Shown: positions 1 to 11,594 of the stretch, piece after piece
How the letters are laid out: each line of letters opens with the position of its first letter
Position numbering within the stretch: the stretch's first letter is position 1
Assembly: GCA_024734495.1 (NCBI GenBank)
Contig: JALMQS010000136.1
Coordinates: forward strand, 963,238-1,027,237
Direction: 5' to 3'
From: Forficula auricularia
Taxonomy: Eukaryota > Arthropoda > Insecta > Dermaptera > Forficulidae
Length of the DNA stretch: 64,000 nt
The notes under the pieces: model-generated
What the model was told of the DNA's origin: nothing
Seen by the model: only the letters and a program-made list of their open reading frames with translations
Database searches by the model: none
Position numbers and translations under genes: made by a program

Positions 1-319
1 TGGAATTTTAACTCATGAAAAAAGATAAAAGCTGCTTTATCTAATGAATATATAGCAACATTTATGGTTTTCCAGGATTCGCACCCAAGTGCCAAATTCG
101 CCTTATACTGAAAATTTAATTCAGTCGCTAACATAATTTTACATTCGAGTTTTATTTATCAATTTCTAGCTGAGCGAATACTTAGATGTCGGAAGAATTT
201 TGTCGCTAGTAATTATTAAGACAACTGACCAGAAGTTTGGCACAGTATTGTAACGTTCTTTTATTTTTGTACACCTATGGACCAAAAATTTACGTCTTTC
301 ATACATTTTGTGTGCTGGG

Positions 320-410
320 CTTATGTGAATCAAGCAGGGGACAACCCAATTGATTTCTCGTTATGAATCATCAACTCTGCTACTCTCGGAAAACTAAATC
401 TTTTCAATTA
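320..410 (+). repeat. 90-bp dispersed module, copy 1
   Basis: It contains TCAAGCAGGGGACAAC, TTGATTTCTC, CTCTGCTACTCTCGG and ATCTTTTCAATTA in the order seen in the other copies. The CTGCTACTCTCGGC segment is also the outer flank of the hammerhead-type elements, so this is probably a piece of the same retroelement. Confidence 0.65.
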
Positions 411-539
411 TAAGAACAAATAATTCTCCGTTAACTATCGCCTCTGATTTCCGTCAATAATTAATCACTTAATTAATTTAAGTTCAACGTATAAAACTTT
501 ACTCTATTATTAGAAAATCTATGAAATTAATGGAGTAAT

Positions 540-690
540 TAAGAGTGTGTCTTCTGCTGGAAAAATAAATTTTTAAATTTATTTATAACGAGACTATGGT
601 TTCAAGAGCTCCCCCCCCCATTCAGCAGAAGACATCCTATTTTATTGCTTCCTTTAATTTATAAAAATTCTACTACTCTCGGCAAAAAAA
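540..690. mobile_element. Decayed hammerhead-type inverted element
   Basis: GTGTCTTCTGCTGG at 546-559 and CAGCAGAAGACA at 623-634 are the inverted outer ends seen at 41.4 and 62.1 kb. The minus strand reads GAAACCATAGTCTCG between them, the 3' half of the hammerhead core, followed by TACTCTCGGCAAAA at the right edge. The CTGATGA half is deleted. Confidence 0.5.
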
Positions 691-1960
691 AAACTTTCAA
701 TTTAATTCAAATCTATGAAAAATGAGAAAAATCGTCTGAAATATTATCATAAACATTTTACTTAGATTTTTCCTTTTTCTGTAGGTATATATAATATATG
801 GATATTGTACGATACATAGGTACTTATATTATATATTTAAAATAATTTTTCTCCCCCGAAATTCATGTCTAACTCGTTTATTTTTTTCCTCCTTCCCATT
901 CAAATTAGATTGATAATATTTTTTTTTTGCCCGGGTTCAAATTGTCAGAATTGTTTTGATACGATTTAAACGAAATAAATCCCCAGACGGCGTCGATTGG
1001 CCTTGCTTCCTTCTCCCTCTGTCCCTTCTCTTCTTCAGTCCTCTTTCTTTTTCTGCTTGACGCCTGCTTGCCTTCAGGGAGATCAACCCTCTTCTTTATA
1101 TGTGGGGGATTGTGAGATGGCGAATTATTCCCCAGCCGCCGAAAGAAGTTAAGATGAACAAGGGTGTGTGTGTGTGTATGTGTGTGTGGCAAGCAATGGG
1201 GTTGAAGCCACCCCCTGCGACGACGACAACGAGTAGGTTTGACATAGCCCAAGCACAAAGGGGTGAAAATTTTAGAATTAAGAAAGACGACAGGGTAGAA
1301 AATGAGAAGAGGGTAGGAGGAGGCAAGAAAAAGACCCCGCAAGAAAAATTAGAATATTTCGTTAATTCACTTTTCTTAACCAAAAAGTCGGAATGAAAAT
1401 GAAAGAACAAAAGAAATATATTCGAAATTCCATTTTCTGTTTCGCTAAACCACAAAATATAATTAAAATAGACGAATAAAGGACAGACAGATGAAGGGAT
1501 AAAAATAATAGACGTTATATATATACTTTGTTAATTACGATTTAATGAACTCAAAGAGAAGGGTATTTTCTATAACTTGAAAGCAATTCTTTTCAATTTC
1601 ACTGTTGTAATTTTTTACTTAAAACGTCTGCGAGTCAGGTGTAGGTAGCCTGCCTGCCGGGCGAGCCTAGCATTGAATTCACTCAAAAGTTTTCAAAAAA
1701 TTTTTTGCTCTTTATGTTGAAAAGTGGAGAAAAAATATTTTCTGTTTGTCTGGATTAAGATACCCACGATAACTTCGTAGAAAGTTAGTTCTTGTGCTAA
1801 AATGTTTGTATTTCCAATGAGGAGAACTGATTAGTTTTCGGGCTTTCGACCTCCAGTCCTTTCAGTTAATAAATGCAAAATTATTCAAAAAATTATAAAT
1901 GAAATATCAATGAAATAAATCAAATAAAAATGACATTCAATTTAAAAAGCTATTCTGACG

Positions 1961-2036
1961 GGATCATCCGTAGCCTACTTGGTAAGGCGCTCTTCGCATA
2001 AAGGAGAGAGACACAGGTTCGAATTCCGTCGAATGC
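1961..2036 (+). repeat. tRNA-like SINE head
   Basis: An A-box-like TAGCCTACTTGG (1971-1982) and a B-box GGTTCGAATTCC (2016-2027) at tRNA spacing. An anticodon-arm-like stem CTCTT/AGGAG encloses CGCATAA. The acceptor strands do not pair and loop position 33 is not U, so this is a tRNA-derived repeat or pseudogene rather than a working tRNA. Confidence 0.5.
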
Positions 2037-2324
2037 TCAATTCATTTTTCCTTTTCAAAAAATAATAAAATAATTTTCTAAATATGTAGAATTAACATAA
2101 GAAATTATTGATTACATTATTTAACTTGCTTTAAGAAAAAATTAAAACTAACGTTTAAAAAGTTAATTTGTCTGAAATATCAATGATCTATTAATTAATT
2201 ATAATTTAAATCAAGAAATATTTGCATGGGATGGAAATTAATAATTGCGTCTATATTGAAGAAAGCAATCCATAGAATGTGTTAAGGGAACTTTTAATGA
2301 AAATTTGTTCAACTTATACGCTCG

Positions 2325-2490
2325 GTGATAAGAAAGATCGACTAACGGTATTTTATTGAAATATACAAATAACTATTATTTTTAATCGACGACCAGACAC
2401 CGGAGAAGCAGGGCATGTTTGGGGTCCACCTTCTATTTTACGCGAGATTCCCGGAAACCAGATAAGTTTATCTATTTGTTATTTTGTTAA
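2325..2490 (+). repeat. Dispersed repeat, copy near the left edge
   Basis: GATAAGAAAGA, TATTTTATTGAA, GACGA and AGAC-ACCGAGAAG-type blocks then GGAAACC(A/TG)GATAAG recur in the same order at 63320-63465. Family not recognised. Confidence 0.5.
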
Positions 2491-4124
2491 TAATTTGATT
2501 AAATGATATAATGTCAAATATACATAATTTTTTTTAATTAATATTTTTTTATTGCATATAAACTTGATAAGAAACAAATTTGAGATTTACAAGTTATACC
2601 TATATAGAACCTATTCAATTTTCTTGAAATCAAAAATCGAATTAAACTTTTAATACATGATAATTTTGAGTCGAAGATTTCGTGGTGTTGAAAATATAAT
2701 TTATATTTTTTTAATCATTAGATGAGGTATCATTGAAAAGATATGTTCAATTATAATTACTTAGGCTTAATTTTTTAAATTAATTCGGTTTATAATAACA
2801 GTATGAGAGAGACTCAAAGCAGCCATTTTTAGATGATTTTTGTACTTTTCAATGTTCAGAATTGGATTAATTTAAAAAGTATGAAAACATTCCACAGATC
2901 CACTCATTCTCTCCTCATCAACAACAAATAAGAACAAATTTGATAAGAAGATATAAGATACGAAAACTCGACTCAAAAATTCTATCAATGTACTTAGATT
3001 TACAAATGTGACATAACAACAGCCACCTCTGTAAATTTTACTATAGCTATATATCGAGTTTTTCGTTTGATCAAATTTGCATTATATGATAATGTGTTTT
3101 TGTTTTGTTAAGACATTTCTTAAATGTTTTAGACTGAGCATGGTAACGAGTCGTTGACGAAACTGTTTCATTATTTAACAAATATCAAAATAAAATAAAA
3201 TTTCAATTTCAACTCATTGAAAAAATAATTTTAATTTATATGAGAACCCAACACCTTCTTCTCTTGTGGCCTAGTATAACTCAAAGCCTATCTGCACTTC
3301 TATAATAATTATATATGCAATTCGAACAGCAGAGTGGGATAAGAAACAATTAAAAAAAACTGTATTCTAAAAATAATTTAAAAAATTTATCGCTCTGAAT
3401 TGTTCCTTAACAGTCCCCACTTGAGAGGGTGAAAGATTGAGAAGGGGGAGGAGAAATAAAATTATGTCTGTCTCCCTAGATATGCATCATTATTATTAAA
3501 TGCATTTGATTTATCACATTCATTCATTTTTTCGGGTTTTTATTATTAAGTTATTTAAACAAAACTACCATTCGTTGCCCTTTTACGACTTGGTGAACTT
3601 GGCAAGAAAAAAAAAACTCGGCCTATACATATAGTCTCTACTGCAAAAACTCTCTGTATATATGTATAACGGAGGGGCCGGGACTGGGTTATAGGTTTGT
3701 CTTAATAATACGCTGGGAACATTTCTGTGGCAACGCCTTTTATTGCGCCTTTTATTTCCTCTTGGATTTTTTCTTCTTTTTCTACTTTTTTCATCCCTCC
3801 TAATATAGAGGGTGTTAAAAATGATGTGAACAAGTGTTGCGATGTCTTAATTCATATAAAAATAATATCCAGTTGATTCAAGGCATTGTGTTTGAAAAAA
3901 AAGAATGATATGATCCGAATTAAAGAAATAATTAAAAAACTTGAACGAGCCAGTAAAATTTTATTCTCCAAGTGGTTTATTTTATGTTCAGATTGACTTA
4001 AATACAAGTCATTGGCCTGGACGATCTTTAAAAACCATGTATTAATTTGAATTACCTCTTGAGATAACGGACCCGGAAATAGTAACCGAAATGTTATATA
4101 CGTCATTTTAATTTAATAGAATTA

Positions 4125-4200
4125 TTTTATAAAACAATCTCAAAACGCTTATTAAATATCCAAACGTTTCCAGAGAAATTCTCTCTTTATTTTTACTTTA
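4125..4200. repeat. Solo half of the 41.8-kb inverted-repeat family
   Basis: TTATAAAACAATCTCAAAACG, ACGTTTCC and GAGAAATTCTCTC follow the left arm and centre of the element at 41761-41908. Only one arm is seen. Confidence 0.4.
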
Positions 4201-4488
4201 TTTTTTTATATAAAAGAATTGTATACATCTAATTCATTAAAACAATGAATAATTTTGTTCAAAATACGTAATTTAAATAATAAAATTTCAAAAACAATCT
4301 TAATAGACAAAGATGTTGTAATTTTTGGTTAATAGCTTTCTCTCTAATTATCACTATTTATGACGACTAACTGAAAATACAAATGTTAAAAAAAAATATA
4401 ATATTAAATACTTTTTCTTTTTAAGAACCAATTAAATCATATAATTTGAGGAAAATGTTTAAATTATAAGCCAAAATTTTAACTCAGC

Positions 4489-4550
4489 TTATGCCAAACT
4501 ATGGTCCGCAGCCTGGTACTGGCCCGCGAGGAAAAAATATCGTTCTTCGG
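4489..4550 (+). mobile_element. hAT-like terminal fragment
   Basis: CCAAACTATGGTCCGCAGCC and GGCCCGCGAGG resemble the CCAAACTACGGCCCGCGGGCC end of hAT elements. The opposite end was not found. Confidence 0.4.
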
Positions 4551-5455
4551 AAAATTTTAGATTCGACGTCTGTGTGTAATTTTGAGGTTGATGTAATTTA
4601 TGTGAGAAAGCATTCTAATTTTTAGTGCTTTTTATTAGAACTTAAAAATGTGAAAATGGATTCACTACTTTAGTTTCCTTAAAAAATAATTATAGAAACA
4701 GATTGGACGCCGTGCTTTTAGAGTAAAACTAACTTGTTTTCCTCCTGATTTGAGTTATTATTTGATCACAAACAACATCAACCTTCACATTAAACAAATA
4801 TCCAAAATATATATATTTTTTCATATTCTTAATTTTGTTCTTTAATAAGTAAATATTTTTTTTTTATTGTTGGATCAAGTTTAATAACACTAATTTATTT
4901 TATATTATCCTCTGAGTGACAAATGCATCACATAATACGCCAATAATGTTTTCTCTTTACAGGTAAGTCTGGTAATTTACTTGGACACCTGATCAAAAAG
5001 TTTGTCGACATCATAAAAATGATTAAATATCCAAAATAATTTAAAATATAACATTTTCATTTTTTTTTAATGTTTTAAGAATTAAAATTAAAGATATTTT
5101 TATTTTCATTGTAACCTCGATTTTTTTTTGCCAGAGTATTATTTTTACGTGTATCATAGTTTGTTATATGTATTACTATTAGGATAGCCAGGGCAAAAAT
5201 ATTACAGATACCGGTCCCCACGTTCTTTAATGCTCTATAGTTGGATCCTCTGTAATTCTTACAATTCAAATTGGATTTTTTAAATCTATGTTCATTAGGA
5301 AAAGGAGGAATAGGAAAAATAAATGAAACAAAAAATAATAAAATGAAAATAAACAAAATATATATTTGTATGAAAAATAAATAAATACAAAAAAATGAAA
5401 AACAAAATAAAATGGGTAGGTGGGAGAGCCAGGTTACACTGATATGATGACTGAC

Positions 5456-5616
5456 CTCGGAGGTACCCTGTTTACGCTCAAGTCTAGCGTTTGTCCTTGT
5501 GGACTTGGAACCTGAGGACTCGCCGTAAGGTGTGGCGAAGCCGCCGCCTGCGGAGACCCACCGACCACCCGCTGACCTCCGCCATAGTGCGGACTCATAC
5601 CGCCTGCGTAGCCACC
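5456..5616 (-). CDS. MYT1-like zinc-finger protein, exon 7 (partial gene)
   Basis: Exon of the MYT1/ST18-type transcription factor gene, read on the minus strand. The acceptor is CTCTTTTCAG ending at 5617 and the donor is CCGAG/GTCAGT at 5456. It enters in phase 0, matching the exon that ends at 6286, and leaves with two bases. The 161 nt encode a Gly/Pro/Ser/Gln-rich disordered segment that begins GGYAGGMSPHYGGG and ends near QTLDLSVNRVPPR. TLDLS resembles the PxDLS docking motif for the CtBP corepressor, which would suit the repressor role known for vertebrate MYT1L; that is inference. This is the last exon I can place. No finger motif (CPTPGC) can be read on the minus strand between 1 and 5455, so the remaining C-terminal fingers expected for the family must lie beyond the left edge. 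The exon is GC-rich against an AT-rich background. Confidence 0.8.
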
Positions 5617-6285
5617 CTGAAAAGAGCACCTCTTTTTATTGCAAGTTCATTTTAATTAAAAAAACCCTTTGTTTAAATTTGCTACGGAAGTGTGCAAAAT
5701 TAAAAAAGAGCTCTTCATCAACAAGTAATTATTCTTTGGCTGGATTGTTTGTCTGTCTCCTTGTATGAGAATTTCTAACCCGTTGAAGGAGGGTAGATTA
5801 AGTGGCCAGCCCTTACTTGCCACAAAACCTACCATAAAAACCCTCTACGATAGGGAGGGAGAAAGACGCTTATAAAAAGATCATCAATCTGGGGTGAAGT
5901 GGCTCTGAGACAGGAGATGGATGGCTTCCGATTCACAGATCGGCCACTCATTAGTCGAGTGGAGAGACTCCCCGCAACCTACCTGCTCTGACCAGTTGCG
6001 CCCGACAAGGATTAATGATCCATTCATTCTGTTTACTCAGTTTCTGCCCATAAAAACTGCCTTTTACAGTCTACAGGTGTGTTCCAACACAAAATCTCCC
6101 CTTTCTTATTTGAAATCTAATCGAAAATCTTTCCTGTGTCTTCTATACCTACTTTTAAAAGACTTATTGAATTTAGCTGGCAGATGTTGGGTGAATAATA
6201 AGTATAGAAATTAGGACGGTAGTCCACAGAAAACTCAGACAATAATCCATATAGTTTATTCTTATAATAATGCTATTATAGTTAC
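5617..6285 (-). other. Intron 6 of the MYT1-like gene
   Basis: A 669-bp intron between the donor at 6286 and the acceptor at 5616. A GC-richer patch at about 5890-6010 holds a good donor-like sequence on the minus strand (AGAGCAG/GTAGGT near 5980). It could be a cassette exon or a conserved intronic splicing element; I cannot establish a matching acceptor or frame. Confidence 0.6.
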
Positions 6286-7151
6286 CTGATGTTCATCCGG
6301 TGTATAACCGTACATCGCAGGAGGCGGAGGCGGGGGTGGTGGAGGTGGAGGCTCGTATCTGTCATATGCTGTCGCCGTTCCAGGGTCATACGGCCTCATT
6401 TCACTTGAATATGAAACAAGAGGCCGTCCGATTGGTGATCCAGAGGCATTGAGACTATTATATGCACGCGCTGCCGCGGCCGCTGCTGCAGCTGCCGCAG
6501 CATGATCCCTGTGGTGGTATAACTCGTCAGACTGCTGAGCAAGCATTGATGCTGCAGCAGCAGCGGCTGTTTCGTAAGGTACTCTTTGCCGGTGATGGTC
6601 ATGCTCCACCATAGGGTGCATGGGTCCATATCCATGATGCTGATGATGAGATTGTGTGAGATGATGTTGTGACGGAGGAGGCATCGACCGAGAGCCCATG
6701 GTATCCATACTGCTCACTGAGGATGAATTACTGTCTTGGTTCAGGTAGCTTGAGGGGTCAAAACTTGACTGTCTCAATGGTTGAGGTTGCTGTGGGGGCG
6801 GGGAGCACGTTTTGTTATTTGGTTCACTCTTAGGCACCAGCAACGTCGTGGACGAGGATTCGTTTGGTCGTGGAGTTTGGCTTCCGTTACTACTTGAGCT
6901 ACTTGAGCCACTACAGCAACTTGTTGCTACTGTCTCTGTCTTGGCTGTTTTAGTAGGAGGTTCTTCTTTCGATTTTATTTTATAATATGGAGAAGAGGGT
7001 ACAAACTCTGTGCCAGGAGGCGATTTGACCATGGTGTCCTTGGACGGCTGCTGGTGGCCGTAGGATGCCCACGTCTTGTTTTCGTTTATGGATAAGGAGC
7101 ATGGACTGCCGAGCAGCTTAGGGGCGAAGCCGAATTCAGGTGAGCAGCTCA
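6286..7151 (-). CDS. MYT1-like zinc-finger protein, exon 6 (Ser/His/Ala/Pro-rich linker)
   Basis: An 866-nt exon with acceptor TTCTATTTAG/T (exon starts at 7151) and donor CATCAG/GTAACT (exon ends at 6286). The first two bases complete a Val codon begun in exon 5, and it ends in phase 0. It encodes about 289 residues between the tandem fingers and the missing C-terminal fingers, where vertebrate relatives carry the MYT1 central domain. Order of features: [14 protein letters not shown]; a Lys/Pro stretch; CCSG followed by a serine run; a Gln/Pro/Ser-rich block; a His-rich block ([11 protein letters not shown]); two alanine runs, the longer of 11; then 11 prolines and the sequence [11 protein letters not shown]. 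The Ala and Pro runs use mixed codons, so they look maintained rather than like fresh slippage. No catalytic domain is expected; this is probably a disordered regulatory linker in a nuclear DNA-binding protein. Confidence 0.85.
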
Positions 7152-7265
7152 CTAAATAGAACAGAAGAGAAAAAGAACCGGTGATTTGCTTGACAACTAT
7201 CAAACTTCGGACGCTGGTAGGAAAAGATTGAGGACGGGCATTTGTTGCTAAGACACCGTACTGAC

Positions 7266-7439
7266 CTGCAGATGACAGAGGCGCTGATGCAGCGGAAGCA
7301 TGGCGCCTGTGTTGTTTGTTTGCAGCCGCAATTGGGCAGCCAGACAGACTGCGATGCGTGTTCCTATTGGAGCTAACGTGACCACGGCCATTGCAACCGG
7401 GGGTGGGGCATTTCAGGATGGTCTCATGCAACGCCAGGA
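7266..7439 (-). CDS. MYT1-like zinc-finger protein, exon 5 (second CCHHC finger)
   Basis: A 174-nt exon with acceptor CATCACCAG/TCC (exon starts at 7439) and donor TCTGCAG/GTCAGT (exon ends at 7266). It enters with two bases and leaves with one, matching its neighbours. It encodes LALHETILK, then a CCHHC zinc finger: [12 protein letters not shown] followed by [20 protein letters not shown]. Cys-X5-Cys-X12-His, the next His and the final Cys are all present. This is the family signature of MYT1, MYT1L and ST18, and the linker preceding it matches the conserved linker between the paired fingers of vertebrate proteins. Such fingers bind AAGTT-type sites in neural promoters. Downstream, a short Ala/Ser-rich stretch leads to a 114-bp intron (7152-7265). 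The finger sequence makes the family assignment near certain; orthology to one particular vertebrate paralogue cannot be decided. Confidence 0.96.
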
Positions 7440-10308
7440 CTGGTGATGGTGGCCGAAACAAAAGACAAGATAACCCACAGTTGAGTATATGAACAACCAC
7501 ACACCTCTTTGGCAAGAAAAGGACAACCACTTGATCCAGTCTGTAGCAGCCAAGAAAAGTTAAATAATATTTTTATATCGAATGCACAGCGAAAGTTAAA
7601 TAATTTTATTCAATGATTTTTTTATAATTCAACCACAACCAGGATACACTTGACAACTTCCAATTTATTCTGTTTAAAATTAATGTCATAATTTCAAAAT
7701 GTCGAAAATATTACCTTAAAGAGAAAGACATTCAAAAATTTATTCATGAAAATTATAATCGATTTGGAACTATTTATTTGCAGAAAGAGGATAGAAAATT
7801 GTAAATCACGTTTTAAATTAATTGTTGAATTCTTTTTTTGATCAAATTTGAAAATATTAATTTTTTATATATATTATCTCATTTAAATCCCATTTCTCCC
7901 ACATATTTGGTTTCTATATATTGTGGTCATTATCATCATAGAATGACTGGTTTGACTAAATCCATTGCCTACATTTGTCTCATTTTCACTTTTTCTATCC
8001 TTCATTTTTTGTGGAATATTCTAATCTAAGTATTTTACTTTTCCCTTCCATTCACACTGCGAATATCTCCTTGCAATTTGCTTTGTACCACCATTCTTTT
8101 CTATTCTATCGAGAACTTCTAATATTCTTTCCTAGTATGAATTTATATTGACTACCATTTTTTCCTTTAAATCTGGAGTAACATTTTCTTTTTAGTTTGC
8201 TTAAATTGAATTAATGCATATGCACTAACATACGAAAATATAATTATTTATATGAAATTAAAATTAAACTACTAGCTAGGTTTTACAAATGAAAGAAATA
8301 TTGTTTATGAGCAAGACTAATAATATATTTCTGGTGACGAGCCCTTTCTACAGAAGTTTATTTTTACACAAGTTGGGCTGGTCACCCGAAATATGCATGG
8401 AGTCTTGCTCATAAAACAATATTTCTTTTATTTGTGAAACCTACCTAGTATTCTAATTTTAATTTTATTCAATATGTTTCACCCAGAGCCAACATCATGC
8501 TTTCTGAACAAAACTGTTATATGACCAGAATATCGAAACATCTCTTATTTCATAGAATCTAAGCTTATGGATTTTGAATATTCGTTAAATAAACGTTGAA
8601 CCTCCTTCCCAGTCAAATTAGAATGAAATAGATCTATCAAATTCGATAATTTATTTATTCTTATGTCTTTTAATGATTAAAATCCCCTTATATCTCTCAT
8701 TTTTCTTGAATCTTAACCTTCAATTTTTCAAGATCCAGCTCTATAAATGTCTCTATGTTTTAGGAGAGACTTCAATTTTTTTATAACTAACCATAAAATT
8801 AATTTTAAGAATAAAAGCATACGCCTATGAATTTCCACCACACTAGGCTGTAACATTTCGGAGTTTCAGACTCTGCCAGACGGACGGACTTGATGAAGTT
8901 CCTAGTAAGTAGGGAACCCTTAAATACAAGGGTTTGTTATGAGTTCAAAATAAATTATATTAATTACCCTACTAGTGCGACAAAATCATTAAAATCACAC
9001 TGGGAAGATAGGTATTCTTCAAAAAATTATTTTAATTAATGAAAAATATAAATTGCGCACAACAAAACGTTTTTAAATTTATATACCTAAAAATTAAATA
9101 TAAGGAAATGTTCATGAAAAAATACTATATAAAAAATAAAGATATAGGTAAATACTACGAAAATTGCATTGGAAAAATTGATTTGATTGGCACATTGTTT
9201 GGAAACATTACTTCAATTTTCTTTCAATTGATAGAAAGTAAAATTATATTTAAATGTATTTCTGTTTTACCCACTTTTCAATAAATAATATAAAGTAATT
9301 AGAAATATAATCATTTTATTATAATAAGAACTGAGTGTAACATTTCCTCCTTCTTCATCTAATAAATATCTCGCCATTTTAATTAAATTAATATCCCATA
9401 TATTTGTCTCTAATATCCAGTTTATGTGCTTGAATTATAAATTAATTTAAAATTAGAACCATAAAATTTTATAACCATCTATAAAATTACTCCAATTTTA
9501 ATTGAAAAACAATATTACTATAATTTTTTACTTTTATTTAATATGGTAATGGATAATCAGATTTTACGATTCTCTTTAGATATAGATATTAATATATAAA
9601 GAGGTGTGATATTAGAATTCTACTACCGACTGGAACAGCTTATTTTTTGCTATTACTTTTTCTATTAAAGTATCAATAGTAGAAGTATTTAGTAATAAGT
9701 GATTTAAAAAAGGAGGAAAATAGGAGATTCAATTTACGCAAGAAGAGAAAATAAAAATAAAATTTACAATGTTTTTACATTAAATAAAGGAGCGGGTAGA
9801 GAGAAAGAAAGTAAAAGAAAGAAAGAGAGATATTCGAAATCAAACAAGTGTGTGGCCTAAAATAATAAATGTGGCGACAATTTTAATAATTTAATTCATT
9901 TTTTTCCAAAGGAATATAGGTGAGGATTCTGTAGCTTCTAAAGGTGTTGTCTTTTGTATACTCAACCCTGAGTCTGTTTCCATGCAACATGCACTCGAAA
10001 TAGAGAGAGATTTGTAGCGGCATAAAATTAGAAGTAGATTAGAAACAAAACTGAAGAAAATATGATATAAATATATATAATATATTTATTTGTAGCTACT
10101 GTAAAACGAGAGCGCTCTCTACCCCGCAAAAAAGAAATTGCAAAAATAAAGAGTAGAAAATTTTAGGCTGGGAGGAGAAGGGAGAAAAGAGACACAGTTT
10201 CTGTACAAATCAAGCACCTATGAGGAAGAGATCAAGAGACAAAGAAGAAAGAATAGAAAAAGTAAAAGAAGAAGTACTGGATGAAGAGTTTGAATTTATT
10301 CTACTCAC
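7440..10308 (-). other. Intron 4 of the MYT1-like gene
   Basis: A 2.9-kb AT-rich intron separating the 41-nt exon from the second finger exon. It contains the inverted-repeat element at 8271-8449. The remainder has simple AT-rich and purine-rich tracts (about 9780-9835) and nothing else I can name. Confidence 0.7.
8271..8449. mobile_element. Inverted-repeat element related to the 25.2-kb foldback
   Basis: The 48-bp arms 8271-8318 and about 8401-8449 are inverted repeats with a few mismatches. The inner parts are also complementary (GGTGACGAGCCC against GGGCTGGTCACC), and GAAATAT follows the stem as in the 25.2-kb element. The CTGATGA part is degraded. Confidence 0.55.
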
Positions 10309-10349
10309 TTTCTGGCGTCACTTTGTCTTTCCGAGGGCAGCCAGACAAA
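10309..10349 (-). CDS. MYT1-like zinc-finger protein, exon 4 (41-nt microexon)
   Basis: A very short coding exon, too small to be seen as an open frame. The acceptor is CTTTTTTGCAG/T (exon starts at 10349) and the donor is CAGAAA/GTGAGT (exon ends at 10309). The single first base completes the Ser codon started in exon 3, and the last base completes an Ile codon with exon 5. It encodes LSGCPRKDKVTPE, which is the C-terminal part of the first tandem finger (the last Cys) plus the inter-finger linker. Vertebrate MYT1L has a closely similar linker followed by an EILAMHE-type stretch, and here exon 5 continues ILALHE, so the join is independently supported by homology. The phase agrees on both sides. 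Confidence 0.92.
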
Positions 10350-11521
10350 CTGCAAAAAAGAAACAATCCATTTAAACAAATAACTCTTTTGAGCGTTAAG
10401 CATGTCCGAACAAAAAAAATTTAAATGACTTGTTATAGTATGGCTAGGGCGCAAAATGAGAAATGTCCTACAAGTGAAAGTTACGGCATGAGCTGAGAGC
10501 TTATGGTGCATTCACCTGAGTACCTACGAGTGTGAATCTAACGCATGAGCCGTAAAGCGAATGAATCTACAATATTTCATCCATAACTTTACCGACAACT
10601 TAATTGTTAGATTTTAATAATAGTCTTTAGAACGTGTGTCTGAAAACGAGGCAGATATCTGTTGTTCAAGCCGAACCTTTGTTTTACGTAATCCCTGAGA
10701 TCAACCGACATTGTTGTAAAACGATTCGCATATAAGGATTTTTCTAAACATCATGAAGGCAGGATCATGGTGAGGTGTTGTTTGTTGAAAGAACTTATTT
10801 GTTGGAACCTCTTTACAGTAAATCTTCAAGTAACTGGTCGCCATGTTAGTGTGTCCAGTTGAAGCCACTTCCTCTTTCTTCCAACTTTCTAATCACCTCC
10901 TCTCTGAGCCAAAATAAATACGAGTAGGTAGGTACTTATGAAATGACGTATTGAAATCATCTAAAAGAACCCATGATCAATGAGTATGCTAAGATAGATG
11001 GAAGTACTGAGTTAATGCATAGTGTTTTTGTGAATCTCCCAAACTACGCCAAACTTTGCCTCGCGAATAATGTTGAAAAGATTAGAGAATTTAATTACTA
11101 AATTTTTGCCCATGAGTTCTGATTTCTGTCTGGGTCATTCATAAGAGGTGAACATTCAAATAACAAGTTGACAACTATTTGAATGATTGTATAGTTGTCC
11201 AGAGACCTGAAGTAGGTATACAAATATTTATTTATTTTATTACTGTTTTTATTTTTTATTTAATTAATTGATAATCATTATAAATTTCAAGCGATTTAAA
11301 AATAATTTTTAGAATTTTTTAAAAGAAAGAACATAACCATGCTTTTAACAATCCTATTAATCTGACTAATTTGGATCATTATTAATTATTGTGCACAGTA
11401 TTATTCATAACAAATTTACATAGGTATATACTTATTATTGATTTCTCATTGAGGATATAGACAGTAAAATTAAAAAAAAATATAAAATAAATAATAATCA
11501 GTCAATAAATGATTTAGTTAC
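10350..11521 (-). other. Intron 3 of the MYT1-like gene (inside the first finger)
   Basis: A 1.17-kb intron splitting the first CCHHC finger after the HHR residues. I see no repeat and no further coding segment in it. Confidence 0.75.
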
Positions 11522-11594
11522 CTTCTATGATGGGAGTAGAGGCCAGTCACGTGACCTTGTCCGGTGCAACCGGGGGTTGGGCACTTGTTACCTT
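11522..11594 (-). CDS. MYT1-like zinc-finger protein, exon 3 (first CCHHC finger)
   Basis: A 73-nt exon with acceptor CTCTGTTGCAG/AAG (exon starts at 11594) and donor ATAGAAG/GTAACT (exon ends at 11522). It encodes [15 protein letters not shown] and TGLYSHHR, the first part of a CCHHC finger. The end of this finger (SLSGCP) comes from exon 4, so an intron of 1.17 kb interrupts the finger itself. It enters with two bases, which is compatible with the exon that ends at 45351, and leaves with two. The TGLYSHHR stretch corresponds to finger 2 of vertebrate MYT1L (TGLYPHHR type), making exons 3-5 the conserved tandem finger pair. Two Cys and two His of the metal site are in this exon. Confidence 0.94.

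Larger units (their letters stand above)
1..5455 (-). other. Intron 7 of the MYT1-like gene: AT-rich with repeats
   Basis: The stretch left of the exon ending at 5456 has no finger-coding exon that I can read. It holds the dispersed repeats listed separately (about 90-bp module, decayed hammerhead-type element, tRNA-like SINE, hAT-like fragment, solo inverted-repeat half). The only GC-richer part is about 990-1340: purine-rich on the plus strand with a (GT)n tract at 1164-1190, possibly regulatory. The rest is AT-rich sequence without recognisable function. Confidence 0.55.

Noticed and set aside
905..1455. Overlapping open frames on both strands of a purine-rich stretch
   Set aside because: They come from GT and GA repeats and low-complexity sequence; no domain and no splice context.
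1961..2036. Functional tRNA gene
   Set aside because: The acceptor strands do not pair, and the universal U before the anticodon is replaced by G.
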